Shown: positions 17,816-30,064, counted from the stretch's first letter. The stretch: DNA of 64,000 nt from Microvirga subterranea (GCF_003350535.1 NZ_QQBB01000001.1:482727-546726), one strand, 5' to 3'. Program-made: numbers and translations. Notes: a model not told the origin generated them from the letters alone.

Positions 17816-17820
17816 TCCCC

Positions 17821-18501
17821 ATGAACGCAGCCTCGGAACGGGCCGGCGCCTTCTTCGGGCGCCGCAAGGGGAAGAGGCTGCGCGCCGGCCAGGACGACCT
17901 CGTCCAGAACCTGCTGCCGTCCTTGCGGGTCACGCCCGGCCGGTCTCCTGCGGAGATCTTCGGCACGCCGGACCGGGAGACCTGGCTCGAGATCGGCTTC
18001 GGTGGCGGCGAGCACCTCGCCGCCCAAGCCCGCTCGCATCCGGACGTGAATGTCATCGGCTGCGAGCCCTTCGTGAACGGCATGGCGAAGCTCCTCGCCG
18101 TGGTCGACCACGAGAAGCTCGGCAACGTCCGGGTCTGGGACGAGGACGTGACCGACCTCTTGCCGACTCTGCCCGATTCCTGCTTCGATCGGGTCTACAT
18201 CCTCTATCCCGATCCCTGGCCGAAGCGCCGTCAGCGCAAGCGCCGCCTCGTCTCCGACGAGACGCTCGCCGGGCTCGCCAGGGTGATGCGCCCCGGCGCG
18301 GAGCTGCGCTTCGCCAGCGACATCGACAACTACATCGGCTGGGTCCTGGCCCGGGCGCTGCGTTCCCCGCACTTCCGCTGGACCGCCGAACGCGCCGACG
18401 ACTGGCGCAAGCCCTACGAGGGCTGGCCCGGCACCCGCTACGAGGCCAAGGCGATCCGCGAAGGCCGGGTGCCGAGCTACCTCACCTTCGTGCGGATCTG
18501 A
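17821..18501 (+). CDS. trmB: tRNA (guanine-N7-)-methyltransferase
   Basis: A 226-residue SAM-dependent methyltransferase forming m7G46 in tRNA. SAM-binding motif L-E-I-G-F-G-G-G-E-H near residue 55 and the family signature Y-P-D-P-W-P-K-R-R-Q-R-K-R-R near residue 135 are clear. It lies five bases after metK. The 210-base gap that follows carries a new promoter and an attenuator for the rimP operon. Confidence 0.96.
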   Translation: MNAASERAGAFFGRRKGKRLRAGQDDLVQNLLPSLRVTPGRSPAEIFGTPDRETWLEIGFGGGEHLAAQARSHPDVNVIGCEPFVNGMAKLLAVVDHEKLGNVRVWDEDVTDLLPTLPDSCFDRVYILYPDPWPKRRQRKRRLVSDETLAGLARVMRPGAELRFASDIDNYIGWVLARALRSPHFRWTAERADDWRKPYEGWPGTRYEAKAIREGRVPSYLTFVRI

Positions 18502-18552
18502 CGCCGGAGCACCATGTTCGGGCCTCTCGGGCCGCCGGGGATGAGACGCTCC

Positions 18553-18581
18553 TTGCATTTTCCGGCCTGAATCGGTATATC
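18553..18581 (+). promoter_or_regulatory. Candidate sigma-70 promoter for the rimP-nusA-infB operon
   Basis: TTGCAT (18553-18558) and TATATC (18576-18581) are separated by exactly 17 bases, a close match to a housekeeping promoter. Transcription would begin near 18588 and run into the terminator-like hairpin at 18622-18652. Confidence 0.65.
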
Positions 18582-18621
18582 TGTCGTTGTCAGCTCTGGT
18601 TGCAGCGTGAAGCTGCTCATG

Positions 18622-18652
18622 AGAGTGGGCCCCGCCGGGTCCGCTCTTTTTT
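18622..18652 (+). terminator. Attenuator-type terminator in the rimP leader
   Basis: An 11-pair stem (AGAGTGGGCCC with GGGTCCGCTCT, two G-U pairs, CGCC loop) is followed by a run of T. It sits about 35 bases after the predicted transcription start and 60 bases before the rimP ATG, so it would stop the operon's own transcripts unless read through. A smaller hairpin, GCAGC-GTGAA-GCTGC, lies just upstream at about 18602-18616. This matches the rimP-leader attenuator family described in alphaproteobacteria. Confidence 0.85.
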
Positions 18653-18711
18653 ATTGCTTCTTGCGGCCGGAGCCTGCCACCAACGACGGCGAAGCGGGTT
18701 TAACGGACACC

Positions 18712-19338
18712 ATGGCAAGCGAACGCGACAAGCGTCTGATCACGGAGAACGGCGTGGCGGCCCGGGTGGCGGCCATCGTCGAGCCGGTGATCGAGGACCT
18801 CGGCTTCAATCTGGTGCGGGTCAAGATCTCGAGCACCAACGGCTGCACGGTGCAGATCATGGCCGAGCGGCCCGACGGCACCATGTCGGTGACCGATTGC
18901 GAGACCGTGAGCCGGGCGATTTCCCCGGTCCTCGACCTCGAGGACCCGATCCCGCAGGCCTATCACCTCGAGCTCTCGTCGCCCGGGATCGACCGGCCCC
19001 TCGTCCGCGCCAGCGACTTCGAGCGCTGGAGCGGCCACGAGGCCAAGATCGAGATGGCCGTGCCGGTTGACGGCCGCAAGCGCTTCCGGGGCTTCGTCCG
19101 GGGCGTGGAGGACGGCGCCGCCCTGATCGAGCTGCCGGACGTGAAGGAGGGCGAGGAGCGCCTGGTGCGCCTGCCCCTGACCGATCTCGGCGAGGCGCGC
19201 CTCGTCCTGACCGACGAGCTGATCCGCGAGTCCCTGCGCCGTGGCACGGCGCCGGTGGCCGACGACGATACGGAAGAAGAATTCGATGCGGAGTCCGATA
19301 CGGACATCCCGCAGGACAACACGCCCAGGAAGGAGTGA
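18712..19338 (+). CDS. rimP: Ribosome maturation factor RimP
   Basis: A 208-residue protein for 30S subunit maturation. The N-terminal RimP domain ([16 protein letters not shown]) and the conserved [12 protein letters not shown] block near residue 90 are clear. The C terminus is a long acidic tail. The ATG at 18712 was chosen because the frame upstream overlaps the attenuator hairpin. It begins the rimP-nusA-ylxR-infB-rbfA-truB cluster. Confidence 0.94.
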   Translation: MASERDKRLITENGVAARVAAIVEPVIEDLGFNLVRVKISSTNGCTVQIMAERPDGTMSVTDCETVSRAISPVLDLEDPIPQAYHLELSSPGIDRPLVRASDFERWSGHEAKIEMAVPVDGRKRFRGFVRGVEDGAALIELPDVKEGEERLVRLPLTDLGEARLVLTDELIRESLRRGTAPVADDDTEEEFDAESDTDIPQDNTPRKE

Positions 19339-19343
19339 CCTCG

Positions 19344-20960
19344 ATGGCTGTCAGCGCCAACAGGCTTGAGCTCTTGCAGATCGCCGATGCGGTCGCGCGC
19401 GAGAAGGTGATCGATAAGCAGATCGTGCTGGATGCCATGGCGGACGCCATCGCCAAGGCGGCGCGCTCGCGCTACGGCGCCGAGACCGACATTCACGCCG
19501 AGATCAACCCGAAGACCGGCGAGCTGCGCCTGTCCAGGCACCTGCTCGTGGTGGACGACGCCGCCCTCGAGAACGACTCCCGCGAGATCGCCCTCTCCGA
19601 GGCCCGCAAGCGCAACCCGGCCGCCCAGGAAGGCGACGCCATCTCCGAGACCCTGCCACCCTTCGACTTCGGCCGCATCGCGGCGCAGTCGGCCAAGCAG
19701 GTGATCGTCCAGAAGGTGCGCGACGCCGAGCGCGACCGCCAGTACCAGGAATACAAGGACCGCATCGGCGAGGTCGTGAACGGCGTCGTCAAGCGCGTCG
19801 AGTACGGCAACGTGATCGTCGACCTCGGCCGCGGCGAGGCGATCGTGCGCCGCGACGAGCTGATCCCGCGCGAGACCTTCCGTCCCGGCGACCGCATCCG
19901 CGCCTACCTGTTCGACGTGCGCCGCGAGGCCCGCGGCCCGCAGATCTTCCTGTCGCGCACCCATCCGCAGTTCATGGCGAAGCTGTTCACCCAGGAAGTG
20001 CCGGAGATCTACGACGGCATCGTCAGCGTCCAGGCGGTGGCCCGCGATCCGGGCTCCCGCGCCAAGATCGCCGTGACGTCCCGCGATTCCTCCATCGACC
20101 CGGTCGGCGCCTGCGTCGGCATGCGCGGCTCCCGCGTCCAGGCGGTGGTGGGCGAGCTGCAGGGCGAGAAGATCGACATCATCCCGTGGTCGCCCGACCA
20201 GGCGACCTTCATCGTCAATGCGCTCCAGCCCGCGGAAGTGGTCAAGGTGGTGCTCGACGAGGAGGCCGACCGCATCGAGGTGGTGGTGCCCGACGACCAG
20301 CTCTCGCTGGCCATCGGCCGCCGCGGCCAGAACGTGCGCCTCGCCTCGCAGCTCACCGGCTGGGACATCGACATCCTGACCGAGGCCGAGGAATCGGAGC
20401 GCCGCCAGAAGGAGTTCGCTGAGCGCACCGAGCTGTTCATGAACGCCCTCGACGTGGACGAGGTCGTGGGCCAGCTGCTGGCGGCGGAAGGCTTCCGGTC
20501 GGTCGAGGAGATCGCCTACGTGGACCCGTCCGAGGTCGCCTCCATCGAGGGCTTCGACGAGGACACCGCCCGTGAGATCCAGGAGCGCGCCCAGGAGTAC
20601 CTGACCCGCATCGAGTCCGAGAACGAGGCGCGGCGCCAGGAACTCGGCGTCGCCGACGAGCTCAAGGAGATCGACGGCGTCACCACCGCCATGCTGGTGG
20701 CGCTGGGCGAGAACGACATCAAGACGGTCGAGGACCTGGCCGGCTGCGCCACGGACGACCTCGCCGGCTGGACGGAAGGCCGCGGCCAGGACGCGACGCG
20801 CTACAAGGGCTTCCTGGACGGCTTCGACGTCTCCCGTGCGGAAGCGGAGGCCATGATCATGGCCGCCCGCGTCAAGGCCGGCTGGATCGAGGCTCCCGAG
20901 GAGCCTGTCGAGACCGAGGGATCGGCCGAAGAGGCCGAGACCGAGGCCCAGCCGTCCTAA
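19344..20960 (+). CDS. nusA: Transcription elongation/termination factor NusA
   Basis: A 538-residue protein with NusA N-terminal domain (RNA polymerase contact, 1-125), S1 domain (about 135-200, [13 protein letters not shown]), two KH domains (about 230-345, including V-G-M-R-G-S-R-V and [10 protein letters not shown]) and C-terminal helix-hairpin-helix repeats with an acidic tail. The ATG at 19344 is preceded by AAGGAG at the right spacing. NusA acts in pausing, termination and antitermination, and may act on the leader of its own operon. Confidence 0.97.
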   Translation: MAVSANRLELLQIADAVAREKVIDKQIVLDAMADAIAKAARSRYGAETDIHAEINPKTGELRLSRHLLVVDDAALENDSREIALSEARKRNPAAQEGDAISETLPPFDFGRIAAQSAKQVIVQKVRDAERDRQYQEYKDRIGEVVNGVVKRVEYGNVIVDLGRGEAIVRRDELIPRETFRPGDRIRAYLFDVRREARGPQIFLSRTHPQFMAKLFTQEVPEIYDGIVSVQAVARDPGSRAKIAVTSRDSSIDPVGACVGMRGSRVQAVVGELQGEKIDIIPWSPDQATFIVNALQPAEVVKVVLDEEADRIEVVVPDDQLSLAIGRRGQNVRLASQLTGWDIDILTEAEESERRQKEFAERTELFMNALDVDEVVGQLLAAEGFRSVEEIAYVDPSEVASIEGFDEDTAREIQERAQEYLTRIESENEARRQELGVADELKEIDGVTTAMLVALGENDIKTVEDLAGCATDDLAGWTEGRGQDATRYKGFLDGFDVSRAEAEAMIMAARVKAGWIEAPEEPVETEGSAEEAETEAQPS

Positions 20961-20990
20961 CCCGATCATGACCAGGCGAGGACCAGACCC

Positions 20991-21657
20991 TTGGGGCGGC
21001 ACGAACCGGAACGCACCTGCATCGTCACCCGCGCGGCCCAGCCGGCCGCGGGGCTGATCCGGTTCGTCCTCGGTCCGGACCGCCAGGTCGTCCCCGACCT
21101 GAAGCACAAGCTGCCCGGCCGGGGCGTGTGGGTGACCGCGCGCTCCGACCTGGTTCACGAGGCGGTGAAGCGCCGCCTCTTCGCCCGCGCCTTCAAGACG
21201 GAGGCCCGGGCTCCTGAAACCCTCGCCGCGGACATCGGCGAGTTCATGCGGGCGGATCTGCGTCAGAGCCTTTCGCTCGCCAACAAGGCCGGAGCGGTGA
21301 TCACCGGCTTCGAGAAGGTCGAAGCCGCCCTCGCCGAAAAACCCATCGTCGCCCTTATTCATGCCGCAGAAGCGGCCGAAGATGGGCGAAGAAAGCTCCA
21401 GGGCCAGTTGCGAAAACGCCTCGGCGACGCAATATCAAGCTTTCCGGTCGTTCAAGAGCTGTCAAACGACGAATTGAGTTTGGCATTAGGCCGGTCACAT
21501 GTGATACATGCTGCCCTCGTCGCGGGCGCTGGAAGCGACGGCTTTCTGAATCGATGGCACCGTTATCGCGCCTATTGCGGAAGCGATGCCGATCAGGCTG
21601 ACCCCGATCACGGGGCCGGCGCACACACGAATATGGAACCCGACGGATCTGAGCGGA

Positions 21658-21665
<8 letters not shown>
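20991..21665 (+). CDS. ylxR: YlxR (DUF448) RNA-binding protein with L7Ae-like C-terminal region
   Basis: A 224-residue protein. Residues about 5-80 form a YlxR domain (R-T-C-I-V-T-R, then G-R-G-V-W-V-T-A); residues about 95-190 resemble the L7Ae/L30e fold ([12 protein letters not shown]). This fusion between nusA and infB is normal in alphaproteobacteria. The start is taken as TTG at 20991, the first usable codon in frame after the nusA stop; it is not certain. The 3' end overlaps the infB start by eight bases. Confidence 0.85.
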
Positions 21666-24501
<2,836 letters not shown>

Positions 24502-24538
24502 TTCCGCTTCGGATCTCTTCCCTCAATCCGAACTTATC

Positions 24539-24567
24539 GTCATGGCCGGGTCGCTCCCGGCCATGAC
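24539..24567. repeat. GTCATGGCCGGG palindrome between infB and rbfA
   Basis: Arms GTCATGGCCGGG and CCCGGCCATGAC surround a TCGCT loop, followed by CCCCTTTT. As RNA it would be a strong hairpin and may attenuate transcription between infB and rbfA. From memory, similar sequences are dispersed widely in Bradyrhizobiaceae and Methylobacteriaceae. A weaker relative lies at 26469-26495. Confidence 0.7.
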
Positions 24568-24606
24568 CCCTTTTGGACGCTCCGGTCCAACCCCGGAAAG
24601 ACGACA

Positions 24607-25038
24607 ATGGCAAAACGTTTCGAACAAACCGCCGGTCCCTCCCAGCGCCAGCAGCGCGTGGCCGAGCTCATCCGCCACGCCCTCGCCGAGGTGCTCTCCC
24701 GCGGCGACCTCCAGGACGACGTGCTGACCAGGAACGTCATCACGATCCCTGAGGTCCGCATGACCCCGGACCTCAAGCTCGCCACCGCCTTCGTGATGCC
24801 GCTCGGCGGCCGCGACGAGCAGGCGGTGCTGAAGGCCCTCGACAAGAACAAGAAGGTCCTGCGCCAGGAGGTCGCCCGCCGGGTGAACCTGAAATACGCG
24901 CCCGACCTGCGCTTCCTGCGCGACGAGAGCTTCGACGAGGCCGCCCGCATCGACGCGCTGCTGCGCTCCGACAAGGTGGCGCGCGACACGGGCCGGCCTG
25001 GCCCCGCGACTTCCGACGACGACGACAACGACGAGTAA
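24607..25038 (+). CDS. rbfA: Ribosome-binding factor A
   Basis: A 143-residue KH-like protein that helps late 30S assembly and cold adaptation. Family features: [16 protein letters not shown] at the N terminus, and [12 protein letters not shown] near residue 95. The C-terminal tail is acidic. ATG with GAAAGACG upstream. It is five bases from truB, so the two are co-transcribed. Confidence 0.95.
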   Translation: MAKRFEQTAGPSQRQQRVAELIRHALAEVLSRGDLQDDVLTRNVITIPEVRMTPDLKLATAFVMPLGGRDEQAVLKALDKNKKVLRQEVARRVNLKYAPDLRFLRDESFDEAARIDALLRSDKVARDTGRPGPATSDDDDNDE

Positions 25039-25043
25039 GATTC

Positions 25044-25964
25044 ATGACCGACCAACGACCGCCGCGGGGGCCCCGGCCCGACCGCCCGAAGAAGCGCGAC
25101 GTGAATGGCTGGATCATTCTCGACAAGGGCGTCGGCATGACCTCGACCCACGCGGTCGCCGTGGTCAAGCGCAGCCTCTCGGCCAAGAAGGCCGGGCACG
25201 CCGGCACCCTCGACCCGCTCGCCTCCGGCATCCTGCCGATCGCGCTGGGCGAAGCCACCAAGACCGTGCCCTTCGTGATGGACGGGCGCAAATCCTACGT
25301 GTTCACCGTCGCCTGGGGGGCCGAGACCAACACGGACGACACCGAGGGCGAGGTGGTCGAGCGCACCGACCGGGTCCCTGAGGCCGCCGACATCGAGGCC
25401 CTGCTGCCGCGCTTCACCGGCTCCATCCAGCAGGTGCCGCCGCGCTTCTCGGCCATCAAGATCCAGGGCGAGCGCGCCTACGACCTCGCCCGCGACGGCG
25501 AGGTGGTGGAGCTGCAGGCCCGCACGGTGGAAATCGACCGCCTTGCGCTCGTTCACCACGAGGGCGACCGTTCGGTCATCGAGGCCGATTGCGGCAAGGG
25601 CACCTATGTGCGCGCCATCGCGCGCGACCTCGGCCGGGCGCTCGGCTGCCTCGGCCATATCGCGGCCCTGCGGCGGACGCGCGTCGGTCCGTTCACGGAA
25701 GAGGACGCGGTGGTGGTCGACGAGATCGCCACCGATCCGGCCGCCCTGCGGCCGGTCGAGACAGCCCTCAGCGAGATCCCGTCCGTGATGGTGAGCCGCG
25801 ACATGGCGGCCCGGCTCATGCGCGGCCAGTCGATCATCCTGCGCGGCCGCGAGGCCCCGCTCTCCGGCAAGGTCTTTGCCACCTGCAACGGCGTGCTCGT
25901 GGCGGTCGGCGACGTGGAGCGCGGTGAGCTGGTGCCGCACCGGGTGTTCAACCTGGGGGCCTAG
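25044..25964 (+). CDS. truB: tRNA pseudouridine-55 synthase
   Basis: A 306-residue TruB enzyme. The catalytic aspartate lies in G-H-A-G-T-L-D-P-L-A-S-G near residue 50; other family blocks are Y-V-F-T-V-A-W-G-A-E-T-N-T-D-D and C-G-K-G-T-Y-V-R-A-I-A-R-D-L. It converts U55 in the T loop of tRNAs. Last gene of the rimP-truB cluster; a hairpin follows. Confidence 0.96.
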   Translation: MTDQRPPRGPRPDRPKKRDVNGWIILDKGVGMTSTHAVAVVKRSLSAKKAGHAGTLDPLASGILPIALGEATKTVPFVMDGRKSYVFTVAWGAETNTDDTEGEVVERTDRVPEAADIEALLPRFTGSIQQVPPRFSAIKIQGERAYDLARDGEVVELQARTVEIDRLALVHHEGDRSVIEADCGKGTYVRAIARDLGRALGCLGHIAALRRTRVGPFTEEDAVVVDEIATDPAALRPVETALSEIPSVMVSRDMAARLMRGQSIILRGREAPLSGKVFATCNGVLVAVGDVERGELVPHRVFNLGA

Positions 25965-25975
25965 AGCTCGTCAAA

Positions 25976-26004
25976 CGATGCTCTCATTCAAAAAGAGAGC
26001 ATCG
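25976..26004 (+). other. Hairpin after truB
   Basis: Ten-base arms CGATGCTCTC and GAGAGCATCG flank a nine-base A-rich loop. No T-run follows, so it may be a Rho-dependent end or mRNA-stabilising structure rather than an intrinsic terminator. The remaining 120 bases to the psiF gene hold no other clear element. Confidence 0.6.
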
Positions 26005-26125
26005 GCCCACATGCAGTGCTCCAAGGTCCGTGTTCCGGGCATCTCTTTACGCAAACCGGCTCCCCCTTTGCGTTCGAGGCTCTAACTACAGATCGTTACG
26101 GGTCCATTCCCGAGGAGGAGCATCC

Positions 26126-26371
26126 ATGAGGACATTCGCGACAGCATTGCTGCTGATGACGTGCGCCGGCAGCGCCATGGCGGCCGAAGCATCGTGCACC
26201 GCTCAAGCCACCGACAAGAAGCTCGCCGGTGCTGCCAAGACAAGCTTCATGACCAAGTGCGAAAGGGACATGAAGGCGTCCTGCGACACCCAGGCGTCGG
26301 AGAAGAAGCTGAGCGGCGCAGCCAAGACCAGCTTCACCAACAAGTGCGTCAAGGACTCTGTCGGCATGTGA
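26126..26371 (+). CDS. PsiF-repeat small secreted protein
   Basis: An 81-residue protein with a signal peptide (M-R-T-F-A-T-A-L-L-L-M-T, cleavage likely after A-M-A) and two near-identical repeats of about 27 residues: C-T/D-T-Q-A-type start, K-K-L-A/S-G-A-A-K-T-S-F, then K-C. This is the PsiF repeat (phosphate-starvation-inducible protein family), whose biochemical role is unknown. Four cysteines, two per repeat, suggest disulfides in the periplasm. The ATG is preceded by a strong GAGGAGGAG. Confidence 0.85.
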   Translation: MRTFATALLLMTCAGSAMAAEASCTAQATDKKLAGAAKTSFMTKCERDMKASCDTQASEKKLSGAAKTSFTNKCVKDSVGM

Positions 26372-26468
26372 CTCGAGCAGGACCGGCTGCCGTGAGCGGC
26401 CGGCCCGTCAGGGTCTCGGACGCGACCATGACGTCCCGCCCGACGCGATCGATTTGCGAGCATTTTCG

Positions 26469-26495
26469 TCATGCCCGGCACGAGGCCGAGCATGA
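26469..26495. repeat. Imperfect GTCATGCCCGGC palindrome
   Basis: Arms TCATGCCCGGC and GCCGAGCATGA (one mismatch) around a five-base loop, in the gap between the convergent psiF and yciE-like genes. It resembles the palindrome at 24539-24567 and may act as a bidirectional end of transcription, though no T-run follows. Confidence 0.5.
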
Positions 26496-26516
26496 TCGCG
26501 ACAGGGCTTAAGCTCC

Positions 26517-27062
26517 TTACCGGTCCGCCTTCAGCCCCTGCGCCTCGCGCTCGAGATAGCGGCGGGTGATCAGCTCGATCTGGTCGCGAATGAGCTGAGC
26601 GGTCTTCTCCTCCTCGCGCAGGGTCTCCTGCAGGGCCGGGATGAAGCGGGAATGGCCGGTCATCTCGGCCATGGTGATCAGGGACTTGTAGGACGCGATC
26701 TCGAAGTTCTCGAAGGCGTGGTTGGCGAACGAGTTCTTCAGGATCTCGTCGGCCATCGGCACATGCGCCATGGCGGCGATGTTGCCCATCACCTGCGTGG
26801 CCATGTCCTTCAGCAGCGAACGGTCCTCGCCGAAATTGTGCAGGATCTCGTCGAGGCGGCGGACCTGGCCTTCGGTCTCGCGCACGTGCTGCTCGAGGAG
26901 CTGGCGCATCTCCGGATAGTTCTCGATCCGCTCGATCTGCCGGTTCATGAGCTGGAGCGCCTCCTTCTCCAGGGAATGGGCGTTCTGGAGGCCGGTGATG
27001 AAGGTGTTCTTGGCCGTCTCGGAGGACGACAGGTCGGCGGCGCCGGCGGTGGCCATGGTCAT
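26517..27062 (-). CDS. YciE/YciF-family ferritin-like protein (DUF892)
   Basis: A 181-residue all-helical protein of the DUF892 family, a ferritin-like four-helix fold. Candidate metal ligands are spaced through the helices: E-K-E-A near residue 32, E-x2-H-V-R-E-T-E near 55, H-A-F-E-N-F-E near 115, and R-E-E-E-K-T near 150. Relatives are induced by osmotic and general stress. A near-consensus EcfG-type promoter lies 39 bases upstream of the start. A second ATG six bases in is also possible. Confidence 0.85.
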   Translation of the reverse strand: MTMATAGAADLSSSETAKNTFITGLQNAHSLEKEALQLMNRQIERIENYPEMRQLLEQHVRETEGQVRRLDEILHNFGEDRSLLKDMATQVMGNIAAMAHVPMADEILKNSFANHAFENFEIASYKSLITMAEMTGHSRFIPALQETLREEEKTAQLIRDQIELITRRYLEREAQGLKADR

Positions 27063-27100
27063 GGAAAACCCTTTCTGACGGATTGGATGCTGTCTCGGTC

Positions 27101-27125
27101 AACCAAGGTCCGGCGGGCTTGTTCC
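27101..27125 (-). promoter_or_regulatory. Near-consensus EcfG-type promoter for the yciE-like gene
   Basis: On the minus strand, GGAAC-N16-GGTT, one base from the general stress consensus GGAAC-N16-CGTT. It ends 39 bases before the start codon, which is a suitable distance. Confidence 0.5.
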
Positions 27126-27365
27126 CGGGCGGTCGGACGCCGGGAAACCCCGTGGCCGCCTTGCAATCGCGCCGAAAGTGACGATCTATCTAGAACTTGC
27201 GCGCTTTTCGTGTATGGTGCGCCCACTTCCCGCAGGCTCCGCCTGGGGGTTGCGTTGCGAGATCAGACCGCGCTGGACGACATCCCGGCCCGGCCGTTTC
27301 CGACGATCCGGACCCTGAGCCCATAAGGCCAAGGTCGCTTTACTATCAACCTGAAAGGACAATCG
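27126..27365 (+). other. Gene-free leader region before rpsO
   Basis: The 303 bases between the yciE-like start and rpsO (27063-27365) hold no gene. The left end carries the yciE-like promoter. The right part contains a -10-like TATGGT (27213-27218) without a good -35 and a short CAGGC/GCCTG hairpin near 27233. CTGAAAGGA supplies the rpsO ribosome-binding site. S15 usually represses its own translation through leader structure, but I cannot identify the binding fold here. Confidence 0.5.
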
Positions 27366-27635
27366 ATGTCGATTACGGCTGAGCGCAAGAACGCGCTCGT
27401 GAAAGAGTACGCCCAGAAGGCTGGCGACACCGGCTCCCCCGAGGTGCAGGTCGCCATTCTGACCGAGCGGATCAACAACCTGACCGGTCACTTCAAGACC
27501 CACACGAAGGACAACCATTCCCGTCGTGGCCTCCTGAAGCTCGTGTCGCAGCGCCGTTCGCTTCTCGACTACGTCAAGAAGAAGGACGAGGCCCGCTACC
27601 GCACGCTGATCGAGAAGCTCGGCATTCGCCGCTAA
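27366..27635 (+). CDS. rpsO: Ribosomal protein S15
   Basis: An 89-residue protein of the exact expected length. The block [15 protein letters not shown] and the C-terminal [12 protein letters not shown] are the S15 signature. It binds 16S rRNA in the platform of the small subunit. The conserved rpsO-pnp pair continues downstream with structured RNA in the gap. Confidence 0.98.
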   Translation: MSITAERKNALVKEYAQKAGDTGSPEVQVAILTERINNLTGHFKTHTKDNHSRRGLLKLVSQRRSLLDYVKKKDEARYRTLIEKLGIRR

Positions 27636-27652
27636 GCTTTTCGAGCGACTTG

Positions 27653-27679
27653 CCGTCCGAGGCCCGGCCTCGGACGGCC
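27653..27679 (+). other. Strong hairpin just after rpsO
   Basis: GCCGTCCGAGG pairs with CCTCGGACGGC around a five-base CCCGG loop, 18 bases after the rpsO stop. There is no T-run, so it more likely protects the rpsO mRNA 3' end or acts as a partial terminator. Confidence 0.65.
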
Positions 27680-27759
27680 CTCTCGACGCCGGAGGCCCGC
27701 AACGACGCGCCCCGCGTCCACTGAAATGAGGCGGATGACGCGATGACCATGGCAGGATC

Positions 27760-27808
27760 GCAAGAGGCTTGACGGAGCGGGGTTCGCCCCGCGGCCCGAG
27801 CCTCTTGC
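27760..27808 (+). other. Long two-part hairpin in the pnp leader
   Basis: Outer arms GCAAGAGGCT (27760-27769) and AGCCTCTTGC (27799-27808) enclose an inner GCGGGG-TTCG-CCCCGC hairpin (27777-27792). It ends about 50 bases before pnp. In E. coli an RNase III-cleaved hairpin between rpsO and pnp lets PNPase control its own mRNA; this structure is in the matching place, but the mechanism here is inference. Confidence 0.75.
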
Positions 27809-27857
27809 CGTCTTGCTCATGGCATCGAGCCCCCGCCATGTCATGAAAGACAAACGC

Positions 27858-30035
27858 ATGTTCGACATTCAACGCGAAGAACTGATCTGGGCCGGGCGCA
27901 AGCTCGTGCTCGAAACGGGCAAGATGGCCCGCCAGGCCGACGGCGCCGTCGTCGCCACCTACGGCGAGACCACCGTTCTCGCCACCGTCGTCTCGGCCAA
28001 GGAGCCGAAGGCCGGCATCGACTTCTTCCCCCTCACGGTGAACTACCAGGAGCGCACCTACGCGGCCGGCCGCATTCCCGGCGGCTACTTCAAGCGCGAA
28101 GGCCGTCCGACCGAGAAGGAGACGCTCGTCTCCCGCCTCATCGACCGTCCGATCCGTCCGCTCTTCGCCGACGGCTACCGCAACGAGACCCAGGTCGTCG
28201 TGACCGTGCTGTCGCACGACCTCGAGAACGATCCCGACATCGTCGCCATGGTGGCCGCCTCCGCTGCCCTGACCCTTTCCGGCGTGCCCTTCATGGGCCC
28301 GGTGGGCGCGGCCCGCGTCGGCTATGTGGGCGGCCAGTACAAGCTGAACCCGCTCCTGCAGGAGATGGAGGATTCGTCCCTCGACCTCGTGGTCGCGGGC
28401 ACTTCCGACGCCGTGCTGATGGTCGAATCCGAGGCCAAGGAGCTGGCCGAGGACGTGATGCTCGGCGCCGTGATGTTCGGCCACAAGCACTTCCAGCCGG
28501 TCATCGAGGCGATCATCCGCCTGGCCGAGAAGGCCGCCAAGGAGCCCCGCGACTACCAGCCGGCCGACATGTCGGACGTGGAGAAGGCCGTTCTCGACAT
28601 CGCCGAGACGGATCTGCGCGAGGCCTACAAGATCACCCGCAAGCAGGACCGCTACGCCGCCGTCGACGCCGTCAAGGCGAAGGTGATGGACGCGCTCTGC
28701 CCGCCGGAAGGCGAAGCCAAGTTCGAGGCCGAGAAGGTCAAGGCCGCGTTCAAGGAGATCCAGGCCAAGGTCGTGCGCTGGAACATCCTCGACGAGGGCA
28801 AGCGCATCGACGGCCGCGATCTGCGGACCGTCCGGTCGATCGTGGCGGAAGTCGGCGTCCTGCCGCGCACCCACGGCTCGGCGGTCTTCACCCGCGGTGA
28901 GACCCAGGCCCTGGTGGTGACCACGCTCGGCACCGGCGAGGACGAGCAGTTCATCGACGAGCTGGAGGGCACCCGCAAGGAGACCTTCCTGCTGCACTAC
29001 AACTTCCCGCCCTATTCCGTGGGCGAGACGGGCCGCATGGGCTCCCCCGGACGCCGCGAGATCGGCCACGGCAAGCTCGCCTGGCGCGCCATCCACCCGA
29101 TGCTGCCGGCCAGCCACGAGTTCCCCTACACGCTTCGCGTCGTGTCGGAGATCACCGAGTCGAACGGCTCCTCCTCCATGGCCACGGTCTGCGGCGCCTC
29201 GCTGGCGCTGATGGATGCGGGCGTGCCGCTGCGCCGTCCGGTGGCGGGCATCGCCATGGGCCTCATCCTCGAGGGTGAGCGCTTCGCGGTCCTGTCCGAC
29301 ATCCTCGGCGATGAGGACCATCTCGGCGACATGGACTTCAAGGTGGCCGGAACGGACCAGGGCATCACGTCCCTCCAGATGGACATCAAGATCGCCGGCA
29401 TCACCGAGGAGATCATGCGCGTCGCGCTCGATCAGGCCAAGGAAGGCCGCGGGCACATCCTCTCGGAGATGAACAAGGCCCTCACGGCTCCGCGCGCCGA
29501 GCTCGGCGAGCATGCCCCGCGCATCGAGACCATGCAGATCCCGGTCGACAAGATCCGCGAGGTCATCGGTTCGGGCGGCAAGGTCATCCGCGAGATCGTG
29601 GAGAAGACCGGCGCCAAGATCGACATCAACGACGACGGCCTCATCAAGATCGCGTCCGCCGACGGCAAGTCGATCAAGGCGGCCTACAACTGGATCCGCT
29701 CGATCGTGGCGGAGCCCGAGGTCAACACCATCTATGACGGCACCGTCGTCAAGGTGATGGAGTTCGGCGCCTTCGTGAACTTCTTCGGTTCCCGCGACGG
29801 CCTCGTGCACATCTCGGAGCTGGCCAAGAACCGCGTCGGCAAGGTGACGGACGTGGTCAAGGAAGGCGACAAGGTGAAGGTCAAGTTCCTCGGCATGGAC
29901 GAGCGCGGCAAGGTCCGTCTCTCCATGAAGGTCGTCAACCAGGAGACCGGCGAGGACATCACCGAGCAGCTCAAGGCCGAGCGCGAGGCCGAGAAGGCCC
30001 AGCGCGACCAGCAGAAGCAGGCGGCGGGCGAGTAA
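27858..30035 (+). CDS. pnp: Polyribonucleotide nucleotidyltransferase (PNPase)
   Basis: A 725-residue phosphorolytic 3'-5' exoribonuclease: two RNase PH domains (about 10-225 and 310-545), a KH domain (about 555-615, [10 protein letters not shown]) and an S1 domain (about 620-695). The block [10 protein letters not shown] of the second catalytic core is intact. The start at 27858 (M-F-D-I-Q-R-E-E) matches alphaproteobacterial PNPases; earlier in-frame ATGs at 27819 and 27843 are less likely. It degrades mRNA and sRNA. Confidence 0.97.
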   Translation: MFDIQREELIWAGRKLVLETGKMARQADGAVVATYGETTVLATVVSAKEPKAGIDFFPLTVNYQERTYAAGRIPGGYFKREGRPTEKETLVSRLIDRPIRPLFADGYRNETQVVVTVLSHDLENDPDIVAMVAASAALTLSGVPFMGPVGAARVGYVGGQYKLNPLLQEMEDSSLDLVVAGTSDAVLMVESEAKELAEDVMLGAVMFGHKHFQPVIEAIIRLAEKAAKEPRDYQPADMSDVEKAVLDIAETDLREAYKITRKQDRYAAVDAVKAKVMDALCPPEGEAKFEAEKVKAAFKEIQAKVVRWNILDEGKRIDGRDLRTVRSIVAEVGVLPRTHGSAVFTRGETQALVVTTLGTGEDEQFIDELEGTRKETFLLHYNFPPYSVGETGRMGSPGRREIGHGKLAWRAIHPMLPASHEFPYTLRVVSEITESNGSSSMATVCGASLALMDAGVPLRRPVAGIAMGLILEGERFAVLSDILGDEDHLGDMDFKVAGTDQGITSLQMDIKIAGITEEIMRVALDQAKEGRGHILSEMNKALTAPRAELGEHAPRIETMQIPVDKIREVIGSGGKVIREIVEKTGAKIDINDDGLIKIASADGKSIKAAYNWIRSIVAEPEVNTIYDGTVVKVMEFGAFVNFFGSRDGLVHISELAKNRVGKVTDVVKEGDKVKVKFLGMDERGKVRLSMKVVNQETGEDITEQLKAEREAEKAQRDQQKQAAGE

Positions 30036-30064
30036 TCCGCCCCTCACCTGTCGTTCGAGTCATG

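Noticed and set aside
21586-21657. Earlier IF-2 start inside ylxR
   Set aside because: The additional 24 residues are out-of-frame ylxR sequence and do not resemble IF-2 N termini; the ATG at 21658 gives the usual overlap.
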